From assembly GCA_938034415.1 (NCBI GenBank), contig CALHLE010000056.1:1-38013 (forward strand): a stretch of DNA of 38,013 nucleotides, written 5' to 3'. Shown piece by piece: positions 8,220-19,448 of the stretch; position 1 is the stretch's first letter, and the number at the start of each line of letters is the position of its first letter. This stretch comes from an uncultured Anaerolineae bacterium (GTDB lineage: Bacteria > Chloroflexota > Anaerolineae > J036 > Brachytrichaceae). Under the pieces are notes generated by a model. The model searched no databases. It had not been told where the DNA came from and saw only the letters and a list, made by a program, of their open reading frames with translations. The position numbers were made by a program, and so were the translations under genes.

Positions 8220-8458
8220 CTCACACGACGCCGAAACTCAGCCCCGAGGACATTGCCTGGCTAGAGCGCCGGCTCAGCGCTGCCGTCGCGCCGGTTGCGC
8301 CGCGCCCCGAGTTTGTCTTGCGCGCCAAGCAAGAGCTGATGGATGCGCCCATCACCCGCCCGCTGCCGGCGTGGGTGAAGCGCAGCGCGCTGGCGGCGGC
8401 CGCGCTTTCTACGCTCTCACTTGTAGCCATGTTGGCCTATTTGCGCCGCCGCAGATAA
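8216..8458 (+). CDS. Small single-pass membrane protein, possible anti-sigma partner
   Basis: An 80-residue protein with a charged, proline-containing cytoplasmic part (residues 1-55), one hydrophobic helix at about 57-75 and a terminal Arg-rich RRRR stop-transfer tail. It overlaps the sigma factor gene by four bases (ATGA), the usual arrangement for sigma/anti-sigma pairs. The PRPEFVLRAKQEL segment before the membrane helix recalls the short linker found in many Chloroflexota membrane proteins next to ECF sigma genes. There is no HxxxCxxC zinc motif, so it is not a standard ZAS-domain anti-sigma factor. The role as a regulator of the sigma factor is inferred from position only. Confidence 0.6.
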   Translation: MTHTTPKLSPEDIAWLERRLSAAVAPVAPRPEFVLRAKQELMDAPITRPLPAWVKRSALAAAALSTLSLVAMLAYLRRRR

Positions 8459-8486
8459 GCCCCGCCGCGGATAGCGCGCACGACGT

Positions 8487-9692
8487 ATGAGCACGGCTTT
8501 CACGATCGGCATCATCGCCGTTTCTTTTTTAGTCATCATCATTTTGCTGGCGCAACTCAGGCGCGCCCTGGACAAGGCGACGCACCTGAGCGACACCGTG
8601 CGCCAATTGCGCCGACAGCTCGACACCACCCGCGAAGCACTCACACGATGCGAAGAGGCTAAAGAGGCGTTGGGCGAGGCGGTGTTCGATCCGGTCATCT
8701 TCGTGGATAACGACCGACAGGTCACTGCGTGCAACAACGCCGCCGACCGGCTCGGGATTTGCAAAGTCGGGAACAGCCTGATCGCAGCAGCCCGCTCATA
8801 TGAGCTGGATAGCTTGGCCGGCGACACGATCGCCGGACGCGCCGAACTGCCGCGCGAGTTCGCTTTGCACAACCGCTTGTTCCGCGCGCAAGCCATCCGC
8901 TTCACAGGCGGTGCGGTCATTGTGCTGCGCGATGTGAGCGAACTGCAACGCCTCGGGCGTGCCCGGCGCGATTTCGTCGCAAACATCTCACACGAATTGC
9001 GCACCCCGCTCACTGCGATGAGCCTTCTGCTCGACACCTTTCGCGCTGAATCCGCCAACATCACGCCTGCGCAACAACGCCTGCTCAGACAGATGCAGGA
9101 TCAGACCGAGTCGCTCACCCAGTTGGTACAGGAGCTTTCAGAATTGACGCAGATTGAGTCGGGCCAGATGCCGATGCGCATGCTGCGCGCCTCGCTGTAT
9201 GATGTCGTCAGCACGGCCATCACCCGTTTGCTGCCGCAGGCCGAGCGAGCCGGATTGCGCATCGTGAACGCCGTCCCCGAAGCGCAGCGCGGCTTGTTCG
9301 ACCCTGACCAGATCCGGCGCGTGCTCTCCAACTTGCTGCACAACGCGATTAAGTTCACGCCGCAAGGCCAGATCACCGTTTTCGTCCTCGCGGACGAAGA
9401 AGCCGACCGACAACTTCAAAAGCTGCGCGCCGAGCCCAACGGCACAGATCTGACCGTAGAGGACGTGCTGATCGTCGGCGTGCGCGATACCGGCGTGGGC
9501 ATTCCGCGTGAGGAGTTGCCGCGCATCTTCGAGCGCTTCTACAAAGTAGATCGCGCGCGCGGACAAGGCGGCACCGGCCTCGGCCTGGCCATCGCCAAAC
9601 ACATCGTCGAAGCGCACGGCGGGCGCATCTGGGCCGAGAGCACGCTGGGCAAAGGCACGACCTTTTACTTCACCGTGCCGCGCGAAGGCTAA
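8487..9692 (+). CDS. Membrane-bound PAS sensor histidine kinase (PhoR/WalK-like)
   Basis: A 401-residue sensor kinase. An N-terminal membrane helix (about 5-23) is followed by a short coiled segment (25-62), a PAS domain (about 65-150, opening with DPVIFVDNDRQV), a HisKA domain with phospho-accepting His169 in FVANISHELRTP, and a complete HATPase domain. The ATPase motifs are the N-box Asn286 (NLLHNAIKF), G1 box DTGVGIP (334-340), FERFYKVD, and G2 box GGTGLGLA (361-368). It therefore should be active. There is no large extracytoplasmic domain, so the signal is probably sensed in the membrane or by the PAS domain. No response regulator lies beside it; it is an orphan here. It starts 28 bp after the small membrane protein and is likely part of the sigma factor operon. 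Confidence 0.92.
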   Translation: MSTAFTIGIIAVSFLVIIILLAQLRRALDKATHLSDTVRQLRRQLDTTREALTRCEEAKEALGEAVFDPVIFVDNDRQVTACNNAADRLGICKVGNSLIAAARSYELDSLAGDTIAGRAELPREFALHNRLFRAQAIRFTGGAVIVLRDVSELQRLGRARRDFVANISHELRTPLTAMSLLLDTFRAESANITPAQQRLLRQMQDQTESLTQLVQELSELTQIESGQMPMRMLRASLYDVVSTAITRLLPQAERAGLRIVNAVPEAQRGLFDPDQIRRVLSNLLHNAIKFTPQGQITVFVLADEEADRQLQKLRAEPNGTDLTVEDVLIVGVRDTGVGIPREELPRIFERFYKVDRARGQGGTGLGLAIAKHIVEAHGGRIWAESTLGKGTTFYFTVPREG

Positions 9693-9770
9693 AGCGGGTC
9701 GGACGGTCTGCTTGTCCATAAGCTGCGTGGTAACATCTTCGCGCAGACTCGCTTAAAAGCCGATTCCCCT

Positions 9771-10502
9771 ATGCACACCCGAAGATACCAAGCTGTGCTC
9801 TTCGACCTGGACGGCACTTTGCGCGCGAATCAACCCGAAGGCTTCGAGGCGTTCGTGGAATATGCCGGACGGGTCGGCATCGTCCTCACCGAAGAGCAAA
9901 TTAAGATCTGCGAGCGCGAGGCGCATCGCTACTGGGCCAGCGATCGCGTGGACGCCGACATGGCGCGTTACGACCAGCGCGGATTTTGGGTGAACTACAA
10001 CCAGATCCTGCTCAACGCGATGAACGTCGCGCGCGACTGCGCGGATTGCGCCCACCGCATCCAGGACCTGTTCGACGGATACGACCCACAGGATGTGGTG
10101 TTCGCCGACACCCGCCCGGTGTTGCAGACGCTCTACGACGCCGGCTACACGCTCGGCCTGGTGTCAAACCGCGAAGAGCCGCTCGACCCATTCGCGGAGC
10201 AATACGGCATTCGCCAGTTCTTCGCGTTCACGCTCTCGGCCGGCCAGGCCGGCTGCTACAAGCCGGATCCGCGCATCTTTTATCGCGCGCTGGAGATGGC
10301 CGGCGACGTCGCCCCGTCGAAAGCGGTGTACATCGGCGACAACTTCTTCGCCGACGTGATCGGCGCGTTGAACGTCGGCATGGACGCGATCTTGATTGAC
10401 CCGCGCAACGTGTTCGAGCGCTACTACACGACGCGCGTCAGGCGCCTGAGGGACGTGCTCAGCTTGATCGAAACGCGCCAGGTCGAGAGCGGCGTTCGCT
10501 GA
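9771..10502 (+). CDS. HAD-superfamily hydrolase (phosphatase, YjjG/PGP-like)
   Basis: A 243-residue haloacid dehalogenase-type phosphohydrolase. Motif I is LFDLDGTL, with nucleophile Asp12 and acid/base Asp14. Motif II is the Ser in LGLVSNREE, motif III the Lys in CYKPDPRIF, and motif IV IGDNFFADV. The cap between motif I and II is helical (C1 type), as in nucleotide or phosphoglycolate phosphatases. Substrate cannot be read from sequence. It lies about 78 bp after the histidine kinase and 4 bp before the S41 protease gene on the same strand. Confidence 0.88.
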   Translation: MHTRRYQAVLFDLDGTLRANQPEGFEAFVEYAGRVGIVLTEEQIKICEREAHRYWASDRVDADMARYDQRGFWVNYNQILLNAMNVARDCADCAHRIQDLFDGYDPQDVVFADTRPVLQTLYDAGYTLGLVSNREEPLDPFAEQYGIRQFFAFTLSAGQAGCYKPDPRIFYRALEMAGDVAPSKAVYIGDNFFADVIGALNVGMDAILIDPRNVFERYYTTRVRRLRDVLSLIETRQVESGVR

Positions 10503-10506
10503 CCTG

Positions 10507-11832
10507 ATGGACACGCGCCCCCGTTTTGCCTTACGCTGCGCATCCGCTGGCCTGATCCTTGCGCTCGCCTTCGCCGGGCCGGGCGCGACGCCGCCTTTAT
10601 TCGCATTCAGCCATGCAGCGCCGCCGGCCCGGTCACTTCGCATCACACCTGCGCCAACAGCCAGCGTCAACGCCCAGTCCACAGCGCGCCAACAGCGCAT
10701 CTTCAATAAACTGTGGCGCATCGTCAACGAACGCTACATTTATCCGGACTTTAACGGCTTCGATTGGCAAGCCGCGCGCGTTGAGATCGGCCAACGCATC
10801 CGTGCTGGCCTGACGGACGAAGCGTTCTACGAGATGATGCGCGACCTGATCGCCGGCCTGAACGACGACCATTCGCAGTTCCTCTCGCCCGACGAAGCCA
10901 GAGAGGAAGACGCAGAATACAGGGGCGTCGGCGCCTACACCGGCATCGGCATCGTGAGCGCCGTGAACGCGGCGCGCGGTTACATCTATGTGCTGACTGT
11001 GATGCCGGACAGCCCCGCCGAACGCGCCGGCATCCAACCGCACGACCACGTGCTCGAGATAAATGGCCAGCCATCGGTGAACGCCGCCGGAGAGCCGCAA
11101 CTCCATCTGCTGCGCGGCGATGTCGGGACGACGGTCACGCTGCGCGTGAGGACGCCCGGCCAGGCGCCACGCCTGGTCGCGGCGCAGCGCGCCGTGGTGA
11201 CGAGCATTGAGCGCATTGAGCACCGCTTGCTCACCGGCGGCGACGCCGGCGAAATGCGCATCGGCTACCTCAACGTGCCGTCGCTGTTCGAGGCCAGCGT
11301 GCTCTCGCGTTCCCGCGCAGCAATCCGCGACCTGATGAGGGATGGGGCGCTAGATGGCTTCATCCTCGACCTGCGCACCAACGGCGGAGGCACTTACGGC
11401 AATTTGCGCGGCTTACTCGCGATCTTCACCAGCGGCGATGTAGGCGAGTTCGTCGCGCGCAGGGGCACGACGACGCCGATTCGCGTCCGCGCGTCGGCCA
11501 TCGGCAATTCGCAACGAGTGCCCCTGGTGGTGCTAGTCAGCGCTGCCACGGAGTCCTTCGCCGAGGTGCTGGCCGGCGCGCTACAAGCCGCCGGACGCGC
11601 CACGCTGATCGGCCAGGTCACAGCCGGCAACGTCGAGATTTTGCTCTCGCACGACTTCGAGGATGGTTCGCGGCTGTGGCTGGCCGAGGAGACCTTTCGG
11701 CTACCTAACGGAAGGATGTGGGAGGGCGAGGGGTTGACGCCGGACATACTGATCCCACTCGGCTGGGATGAGTATACGGCGGAAGACGATCCCGTGCTCG
11801 GCGCGGCCCTCAAGCATTTCGCACTGCGATGA
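10507..11832 (+). CDS. S41-family (C-terminal processing-like) protease with PDZ domain, atypical catalytic dyad
   Basis: A 441-residue exported protease of the tail-specific/CtpA type. An N-terminal signal-like segment (about 7-35) is followed by an N-terminal helical region, a PDZ domain (about 140-220; VMPDSPAERAGIQPHD) and the S41 catalytic core (about 245-420; LDLRTNGGGTYGN). By alignment of the AEVLAGAL helix to classical CtpA/CtpB proteins, Ser350 in TESFAEV occupies the nucleophile position. Exactly 25 residues later, where the general-base Lys normally stands (TFGKG), this protein has Asn375 (TAGNVE). It may use another base, as in other S41 branches, or be inactive. It overlaps the next gene by four bases (ATGA). 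Confidence 0.85.
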   Translation: MDTRPRFALRCASAGLILALAFAGPGATPPLFAFSHAAPPARSLRITPAPTASVNAQSTARQQRIFNKLWRIVNERYIYPDFNGFDWQAARVEIGQRIRAGLTDEAFYEMMRDLIAGLNDDHSQFLSPDEAREEDAEYRGVGAYTGIGIVSAVNAARGYIYVLTVMPDSPAERAGIQPHDHVLEINGQPSVNAAGEPQLHLLRGDVGTTVTLRVRTPGQAPRLVAAQRAVVTSIERIEHRLLTGGDAGEMRIGYLNVPSLFEASVLSRSRAAIRDLMRDGALDGFILDLRTNGGGTYGNLRGLLAIFTSGDVGEFVARRGTTTPIRVRASAIGNSQRVPLVVLVSAATESFAEVLAGALQAAGRATLIGQVTAGNVEILLSHDFEDGSRLWLAEETFRLPNGRMWEGEGLTPDILIPLGWDEYTAEDDPVLGAALKHFALR

Positions 11833-12725
11833 TTTGCGACTACGAAGGTTCGGACTACCGCACGCGCTTCTGGGAGAACGCCGACCGCGCCTACGAAGAC
11901 GCCGTCGAGCGCATCGCCATCGCGCACATGCTGCCGCCGCGCGGCGCGCGCATGGCCGAATTCGGCGCCGGCTTCGGCCGCCTAGCCGATTTATATGCCG
12001 GCTATGATGAGGTGATCCTGCTGGACTATTCCCGCTCATTGCTCGAGGAAGCGCGGCAGCGCTGGGGGCATGACCCGCGCTTCAAATTCGTCGCCGCCGA
12101 CATCTATCACCTGCCGTTCGCGCCCGGCGTGCTCAGCGCCGCCACGATGATCCGCGTCATCCATCACATCGCCGACGTGCCGGCCGCACTGACGCAGATC
12201 CGGCGCGCCATGGCGCCCGGCGGGACGTTCGTGCTCGAATTCGCCAACAAACGCAACCTGAAGGCGATGATGCGCTATCTGGCGCGGCGTCAGCGCTGGA
12301 ACCCCTATTCGCCCGAGCCGGTCGAGTTCGCGACGCTTAACTTCGACTTCCATCCGCGGTGGATGTTGCAGGCGCTGCGCGACGCCGGCTTCGCCGTGCG
12401 CGCCAAGCGGACCGCATCCTACCTGCGCGCCGGCGTCTTCAAGCGCGTCCTGCCACTCAAAATGATGGTGCGCATAGACGCAGCGCTTCAGCGCACCGCC
12501 GCGCTGGCGCTGCTCTCACCCAGCGTGTTCGTGCAATTGGTGGCCGACAGTCAGGGCCGCGAAGCAGAAGGTGAAGGCGCAGCGCTGAGCGGCGAGGGGC
12601 TCTTTCGCAGCCCGCGCTCCGGGCAGCCGCTGCGGCGCGAGGGCGATACGCTGGTGTGCGACGCCGACGGCACGCGCTGGCGAGCGACCGGCAACTTCTA
12701 CGATTTCAAAGCGCCGGTCGCGTGA
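11829..12725 (+). CDS. SAM-dependent class I methyltransferase with a C-terminal Trm112-like segment
   Basis: A 298-residue methyltransferase of the UbiE/Methyltransf_11 style. Motif I, EFGAGFG, is at residues 44-50; VILLDYS holds the acidic SAM-ribose ligand; AADIYHLPF and MIRVIHHIAD mark the post-motif strands. The last 40 residues (LFRSPRSGQPLRREGD, then VCDADG and TGNFYDF) resemble the Trm112-like zinc ribbon often fused to such enzymes. Only one of the four usual cysteines remains, so it cannot bind zinc in the normal way. The start codon overlaps the protease stop (ATGA at 11829-11832), indicating coupled translation. The substrate is unknown; small-molecule or lipid/quinone methylation are both possible. 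Confidence 0.85.
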   Translation: MICDYEGSDYRTRFWENADRAYEDAVERIAIAHMLPPRGARMAEFGAGFGRLADLYAGYDEVILLDYSRSLLEEARQRWGHDPRFKFVAADIYHLPFAPGVLSAATMIRVIHHIADVPAALTQIRRAMAPGGTFVLEFANKRNLKAMMRYLARRQRWNPYSPEPVEFATLNFDFHPRWMLQALRDAGFAVRAKRTASYLRAGVFKRVLPLKMMVRIDAALQRTAALALLSPSVFVQLVADSQGREAEGEGAALSGEGLFRSPRSGQPLRREGDTLVCDADGTRWRATGNFYDFKAPVA

Positions 12726-12759
12726 TAACTCAAGGTTGCGCGCTGGGCGCCGCTCCCGG

Positions 12760-14832
12760 CTACTGCAGCGCGGGAGGACGCGCGGTGAAGCTATAGAGGC
12801 GCTCACGCGTGGCGACATAGACCGTATTGCTAGTCGCGTCGAACGCCATGTCTTGCGCGTCAATGAATTCGTCTTGTGCGCCGCGATACTGGCGCACAAA
12901 CTGGCCCGTCTTCGTCAACTCCACCACCGAGCCGCTGCCGGCGTCGAGCACGAATATGCTGCCGCGATTAGGGTCATCGCCGCTAAGGGCGATCGCAGCC
13001 ACGCGACTCCACTGCTGATCGGGCAGGCCGGTCACGGTGAACTGCATCGGCTGACGGCTGAAATACTTGAGGATGGCGCCGCTGCGCTGCAGCACGTAGA
13101 TTGCCCCATCAATCGCAAAGTCCAGGCTTTCTTTAAGGGGGTTGTAGGGCGAGCGAAAGTAAGAATCCCCCGAACCCAGCCTGTCGCCGGCCAGTCGGTA
13201 GCGCCAGATTTGGCCCACCCCCGTGTCGAGCAAATAGACTGTGTTGTTGTACAGCTCGCCGGCCTGCACTCGCACCGGCGTTGCGTCGGCATTGGTGGAG
13301 ATGGGAATCGGCGAGGCACGGCCGGTGGCCGAGCTGTACTCGAAGATCTGCCCGACAGCGAATAACACCGCACCCTCCGTCCGCCAGCGATTCCCCGCAG
13401 TGGTCGCCCAAGCGATATCCACCAAAGCGACAGGGGTAGTCGTCATGCCCTCGCTAAACACGATGCTCACCTTTTTGCCGGTCGTGCCGGTGCGCTCGGC
13501 GTTGAGCACGTAGTAGTCGGCGCTGTTGGCATCCCGATTCAGCACGTATACGCCCAGCGCCGAGGCAGCGATGCGCCGCGCTGCACTGCCCTCGAACACG
13601 GCCAGCAGAATCGGCTGCACGCGCGTTACTTGGGCGATCTCATCGAGGCGGGCACGCGCCTGCGCCTTTGCCTCATCGAAGGCAGCGCGGTCTTGGGGGT
13701 TCTTCGCCTCATATTCAGAGATCATCTCCAGCGCTCGCGCCCAGTCCGCTTTGGCCTGAGCGGGGTCGGCCGCAGCCCTGGCCGCTTCCACCTGCGCCTG
13801 GGTATCGTTGCGCAGGCGAATCCGCTCCGCCTCGCCGCTGAACTGCAAATACAACACCGCAACAATGACGGCGACGACAATCGGGATCAATACGGCAATG
13901 GCGGCCAGAAGAAAGGTTGCCGTGCGAGAGCGCTGTTCCACATCGGCCGGCGCCTCCTGCGGCAACAAACGCGCGCCCAGGGCACCGAGGCTGCGTTGCA
14001 CCCAGCGCGCCACCTGGTTCACTGTTGCGGCGATGGTCGCAGTCGCCGGCGGTCCCGCCGGCGCAGGGGCGTGCGGCGAAGCAGCGGAGACGGATGGCGA
14101 TTCGGCGCGGCGCGCGGCGGAGACGGTTTCGGCAGATGACCGAGCCGGCTGAGGCGAAGCCGGTTTGGTCGCGCCAGGGGCGACATCTACCGACAGCGCG
14201 ACGCCGATCATGCGGCCGCGTTTAACGTTGGCGTTGAGGTACCCAGCCACCATGCGCGCGTCGCCTTTGCCCATGCAGACGCGGATCAACTCATCGCTCA
14301 CCCCCAGGGTAGAGCGCGAACCGGTCAGCACGAAGACATCGCCGGGCTGTACGGCAAAGTTATTGAACTGCACATCCACCGATGGGCTGATGCCGACGAC
14401 CTGAGCCGGGGTTGCTGGATAAGGCGCGATTACTTCAAAAGCGCCGGCGTCCGAGCGCGCGTAGGCGATAGCCGGTCCGGCCTGCGCGATGATCAATCCA
14501 TCGCCGGTAACCAACGCACAGCTAATCGAACCTTCCAGGCGACGGCTGAGCGGCGCGCCCTTGTTCAATTGCACAACGCGGTCGTTGGCCAGCTTGATCG
14601 CCAGGCGTAACGCAGAGGTCACACCGCCCGGCGCCCGCATGAACGCATCATGCAATGCGCGAGCGACGTCGGCGCACGTCGAAGGCGAGGCGGTAGGCAG
14701 ATCGAGGAAGACAACCAGCTTCTCGCCCTCTCGCGCCGCGCGTTTGCCCACAACGTGCAACGAAACTTGCGGCGTGTCACCCAGCTCTTCGCCATTGATG
14801 ACGTTGATGGAGGAGAACGAGACGTCGTACAT
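12760..14832 (-). CDS. Pseudo-PP2C phosphatase / transmembrane / beta-propeller-like protein
   Basis: A 690-residue protein of unusual architecture. Residues 1-215 have the layout of a PP2C-family phosphatase, but the three metal-binding signatures are lost: the usual DGMGG position reads FLDLPTAS, GDSR reads AGPAIAY, and SDG reads TGSRS. A Pro/Ala/Ser-rich linker (220-270) leads to one strong membrane helix (305-331). Then comes a charged helical stretch (333-402), and a C-terminal region (about 410-690) of repeated strands such as TVYLLDTGVGQIWRY, GSIFVLDAGSGSVVEL and NTVYVATRERLYSF, typical of NHL/six-bladed propellers. The first domain is probably cytoplasmic and the propeller extracytoplasmic. 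The ATG at 14832 follows the ligA stop by 4 bp; an upstream TTG at 14847 is less likely. Function is unknown. Confidence 0.75.
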   Translation of the reverse strand: MYDVSFSSINVINGEELGDTPQVSLHVVGKRAAREGEKLVVFLDLPTASPSTCADVARALHDAFMRAPGGVTSALRLAIKLANDRVVQLNKGAPLSRRLEGSISCALVTGDGLIIAQAGPAIAYARSDAGAFEVIAPYPATPAQVVGISPSVDVQFNNFAVQPGDVFVLTGSRSTLGVSDELIRVCMGKGDARMVAGYLNANVKRGRMIGVALSVDVAPGATKPASPQPARSSAETVSAARRAESPSVSAASPHAPAPAGPPATATIAATVNQVARWVQRSLGALGARLLPQEAPADVEQRSRTATFLLAAIAVLIPIVVAVIVAVLYLQFSGEAERIRLRNDTQAQVEAARAAADPAQAKADWARALEMISEYEAKNPQDRAAFDEAKAQARARLDEIAQVTRVQPILLAVFEGSAARRIAASALGVYVLNRDANSADYYVLNAERTGTTGKKVSIVFSEGMTTTPVALVDIAWATTAGNRWRTEGAVLFAVGQIFEYSSATGRASPIPISTNADATPVRVQAGELYNNTVYLLDTGVGQIWRYRLAGDRLGSGDSYFRSPYNPLKESLDFAIDGAIYVLQRSGAILKYFSRQPMQFTVTGLPDQQWSRVAAIALSGDDPNRGSIFVLDAGSGSVVELTKTGQFVRQYRGAQDEFIDAQDMAFDATSNTVYVATRERLYSFTARPPALQ

Positions 14833-14836
14833 CAAC

Positions 14837-17969
<3,133 letters not shown>

Positions 17970-17986
17970 GTCTTGGCCGGTCAGAA

Positions 17987-19336
17987 TCAGGCGGCTAGGC
18001 CTTGTAACACCTCAACCACCCGCGCCACGACCTCATCGGCCTGTTGTTCGGTGAGGATCAGGGCCGGCGCGAAGCGCAGCGCGCTGGGGCCGCACTTGGT
18101 CATCACCACCCCGTGCTTGCCGAGCGACTTAATCACTTGCTTCAAGTGGTCGGTGCTCAGGGGTTGGCCTTGCCGGTCCACCAGGTCGACGGCAACCATC
18201 AACCCGCGCCCGCGCACCTCGCCGATGGTCGGCACATGCGCGCGCGCCGCCTCGAAGCCTCGCATCAATCGCGCGCCGACGCACGTCGCGTTCTCCAGCA
18301 GGCCCTCCTCGCGCATGATGGCGATCGTCTCTAGGCCGGCGCGGCAGGCGATGGGATTGCCCCCGAAGGTGCTGCCGTGCGCCGCCGGCCACCAGCGATC
18401 CATCAGATCGGCGCGGGCGATGATGCCACCCAGCGGCAGGCCCCCGCCGATGGCCTTGCCCAGCGCGACGATGTCGGGCGTCACGCCGCTGTGCTCGAAC
18501 GCGAACCAGCGTCCGGTGCGCCCCAGTCCGGTCTGCACTTCGTCGGCGATCAGCAGGGCGCCGGTGCGGTCGCACACTTGGCGCAGGAAGGGCAGAAAGT
18601 CATCCGGCGGGACGATGTAGCCGCCCTCGCCGGCGACCGGCTCGACGAGGATCGCCGCCAGGTCGTCGGGATGCACCAGTTTGTCGAGCGTCATCTGGAT
18701 GAACGCCTTCCATTGGCCGCAGCAGTCCTGCGGCGCGCGCGGCCCGTGGCCGAAGGCGCAGCGCCCGCAGCTCGGATAAGGCACATGCTCGACGCCGGCC
18801 AGCAGCGCGCCCAAGTGTCGCCGATAGCCGCTGCTGCTGCCGGTGGCGGCCAGCGCGCCCATCGGCCGGCCGTGAAAGCCGTCAATGAACGCCAGCACCA
18901 TGCTGCGGCCGGTGACTGCGCGCGCCAGCTTCAACGCCGACTCCACCGCCTCGCTGCCGCTGTTGACCAGCAGCACCTTGCCGGTATCGAGCGGCGGCGG
19001 CATCAGGCTGCGCAGCGTCTCCGCGATTTCCACATAAGGCGCCATATAGCCCACGTGCGCGGCGGCGTGGATGAGCCGGCCGGCCTGGTCGGCGATCGCC
19101 TGCACCACGCGCGGGTGGCAGTGGCCGACGTTCATCGTGGCGATGCCGGCGGCCATGTCGTAATAGCGGTTGCCCTCGAAGTCGTAGAGGAACACGCCCT
19201 CGCCGCGCGCGAAGGCGATGTCGGTGTAACGATAAATAGCCGGGCTGACCACTGCGCGGTCGCGGGCGATGAGGTCGGCAGAGGTGAGCAGCTCTGCGCG
19301 CTCACCGAGCAATGCATCGTGTGGCGGGTAAGTCAT
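17987..19336 (-). CDS. Class III (PLP) aminotransferase, 4-aminobutyrate/ornithine-type
   Basis: A 449-residue fold-type I, class III aminotransferase that moves an amino group from an omega-amine, such as 4-aminobutyrate, to an oxoacid. The PLP-binding residues are Asp265 in IADEVQTGLGRTG and Lys294 in ALGKAIGGGLPLGG. SGSEAVESALKLAR (127-140) binds the cofactor phosphate. The start at 19336 is chosen because the longer frame adds 24 residues with no homology-like features. A cysteine cluster (Cys190, Cys193, Cys205, Cys206) interrupts the region between the cofactor loop and the catalytic Asp; a similar insertion occurs in some archaeal and thermophile GABA/ornithine aminotransferases. It lies downstream of the oligopeptide-type permease genes and directly upstream of the alcohol dehydrogenase. 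Confidence 0.9.
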   Translation of the reverse strand: MTYPPHDALLGERAELLTSADLIARDRAVVSPAIYRYTDIAFARGEGVFLYDFEGNRYYDMAAGIATMNVGHCHPRVVQAIADQAGRLIHAAAHVGYMAPYVEIAETLRSLMPPPLDTGKVLLVNSGSEAVESALKLARAVTGRSMVLAFIDGFHGRPMGALAATGSSSGYRRHLGALLAGVEHVPYPSCGRCAFGHGPRAPQDCCGQWKAFIQMTLDKLVHPDDLAAILVEPVAGEGGYIVPPDDFLPFLRQVCDRTGALLIADEVQTGLGRTGRWFAFEHSGVTPDIVALGKAIGGGLPLGGIIARADLMDRWWPAAHGSTFGGNPIACRAGLETIAIMREEGLLENATCVGARLMRGFEAARAHVPTIGEVRGRGLMVAVDLVDRQGQPLSTDHLKQVIKSLGKHGVVMTKCGPSALRFAPALILTEQQADEVVARVVEVLQGLAA

Positions 19337-19362
19337 GGGTGTGATTCTACGCCATGCCCGAA

Positions 19363-19381
19363 GCACCCTCTGCAAGGGTGC
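19363..19381 (-). promoter_or_regulatory. Perfect 7-bp hairpin in the aminotransferase leader
   Basis: GCACCCT at 19363-19369 pairs exactly with AGGGTGC at 19375-19381 across a 5-base loop. It lies in the 106-bp gap between the permease gene and the aminotransferase start, about 27 bp before the start codon. No T-run follows it on the minus strand. It could be an intercistronic stability element or attenuator; its role is unproven. Confidence 0.35.
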
Positions 19382-19412
19382 ATTTCTGACAGGGGGTGGG
19401 CACAACACATGA

Positions 19413-19448
19413 GGGTAGGCGCAGGCAATGCCTGCACCCGCCCTACCC
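19413..19448 (-). repeat. REP-like palindrome overlapping the permease stop codon
   Basis: GGGTAGG (19413-19419) pairs with CCTACCC (19442-19448), and inside it GCAGGCA (19421-19427) pairs with TGCCTGC (19429-19435), with a short bulge on one side. The structure covers the stop codon of the minus-strand permease gene. It has the size and GC-rich look of dispersed REP-type palindromes or transcript-stabilising hairpins. I see only one clear copy in this window. Confidence 0.5.

Noticed and set aside
9712-9736. Promoter before the HAD gene (TTGTCC and TAACAT)
   Set aside because: The two boxes are only 13 bp apart, too close for a normal sigma-70 promoter.
18733-18781. Cysteine cluster in the aminotransferase as a new metal site
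   Set aside because: Comparable Cys-rich insertions occur in known archaeal and thermophile class III aminotransferases, so it is a family feature, not a novelty.
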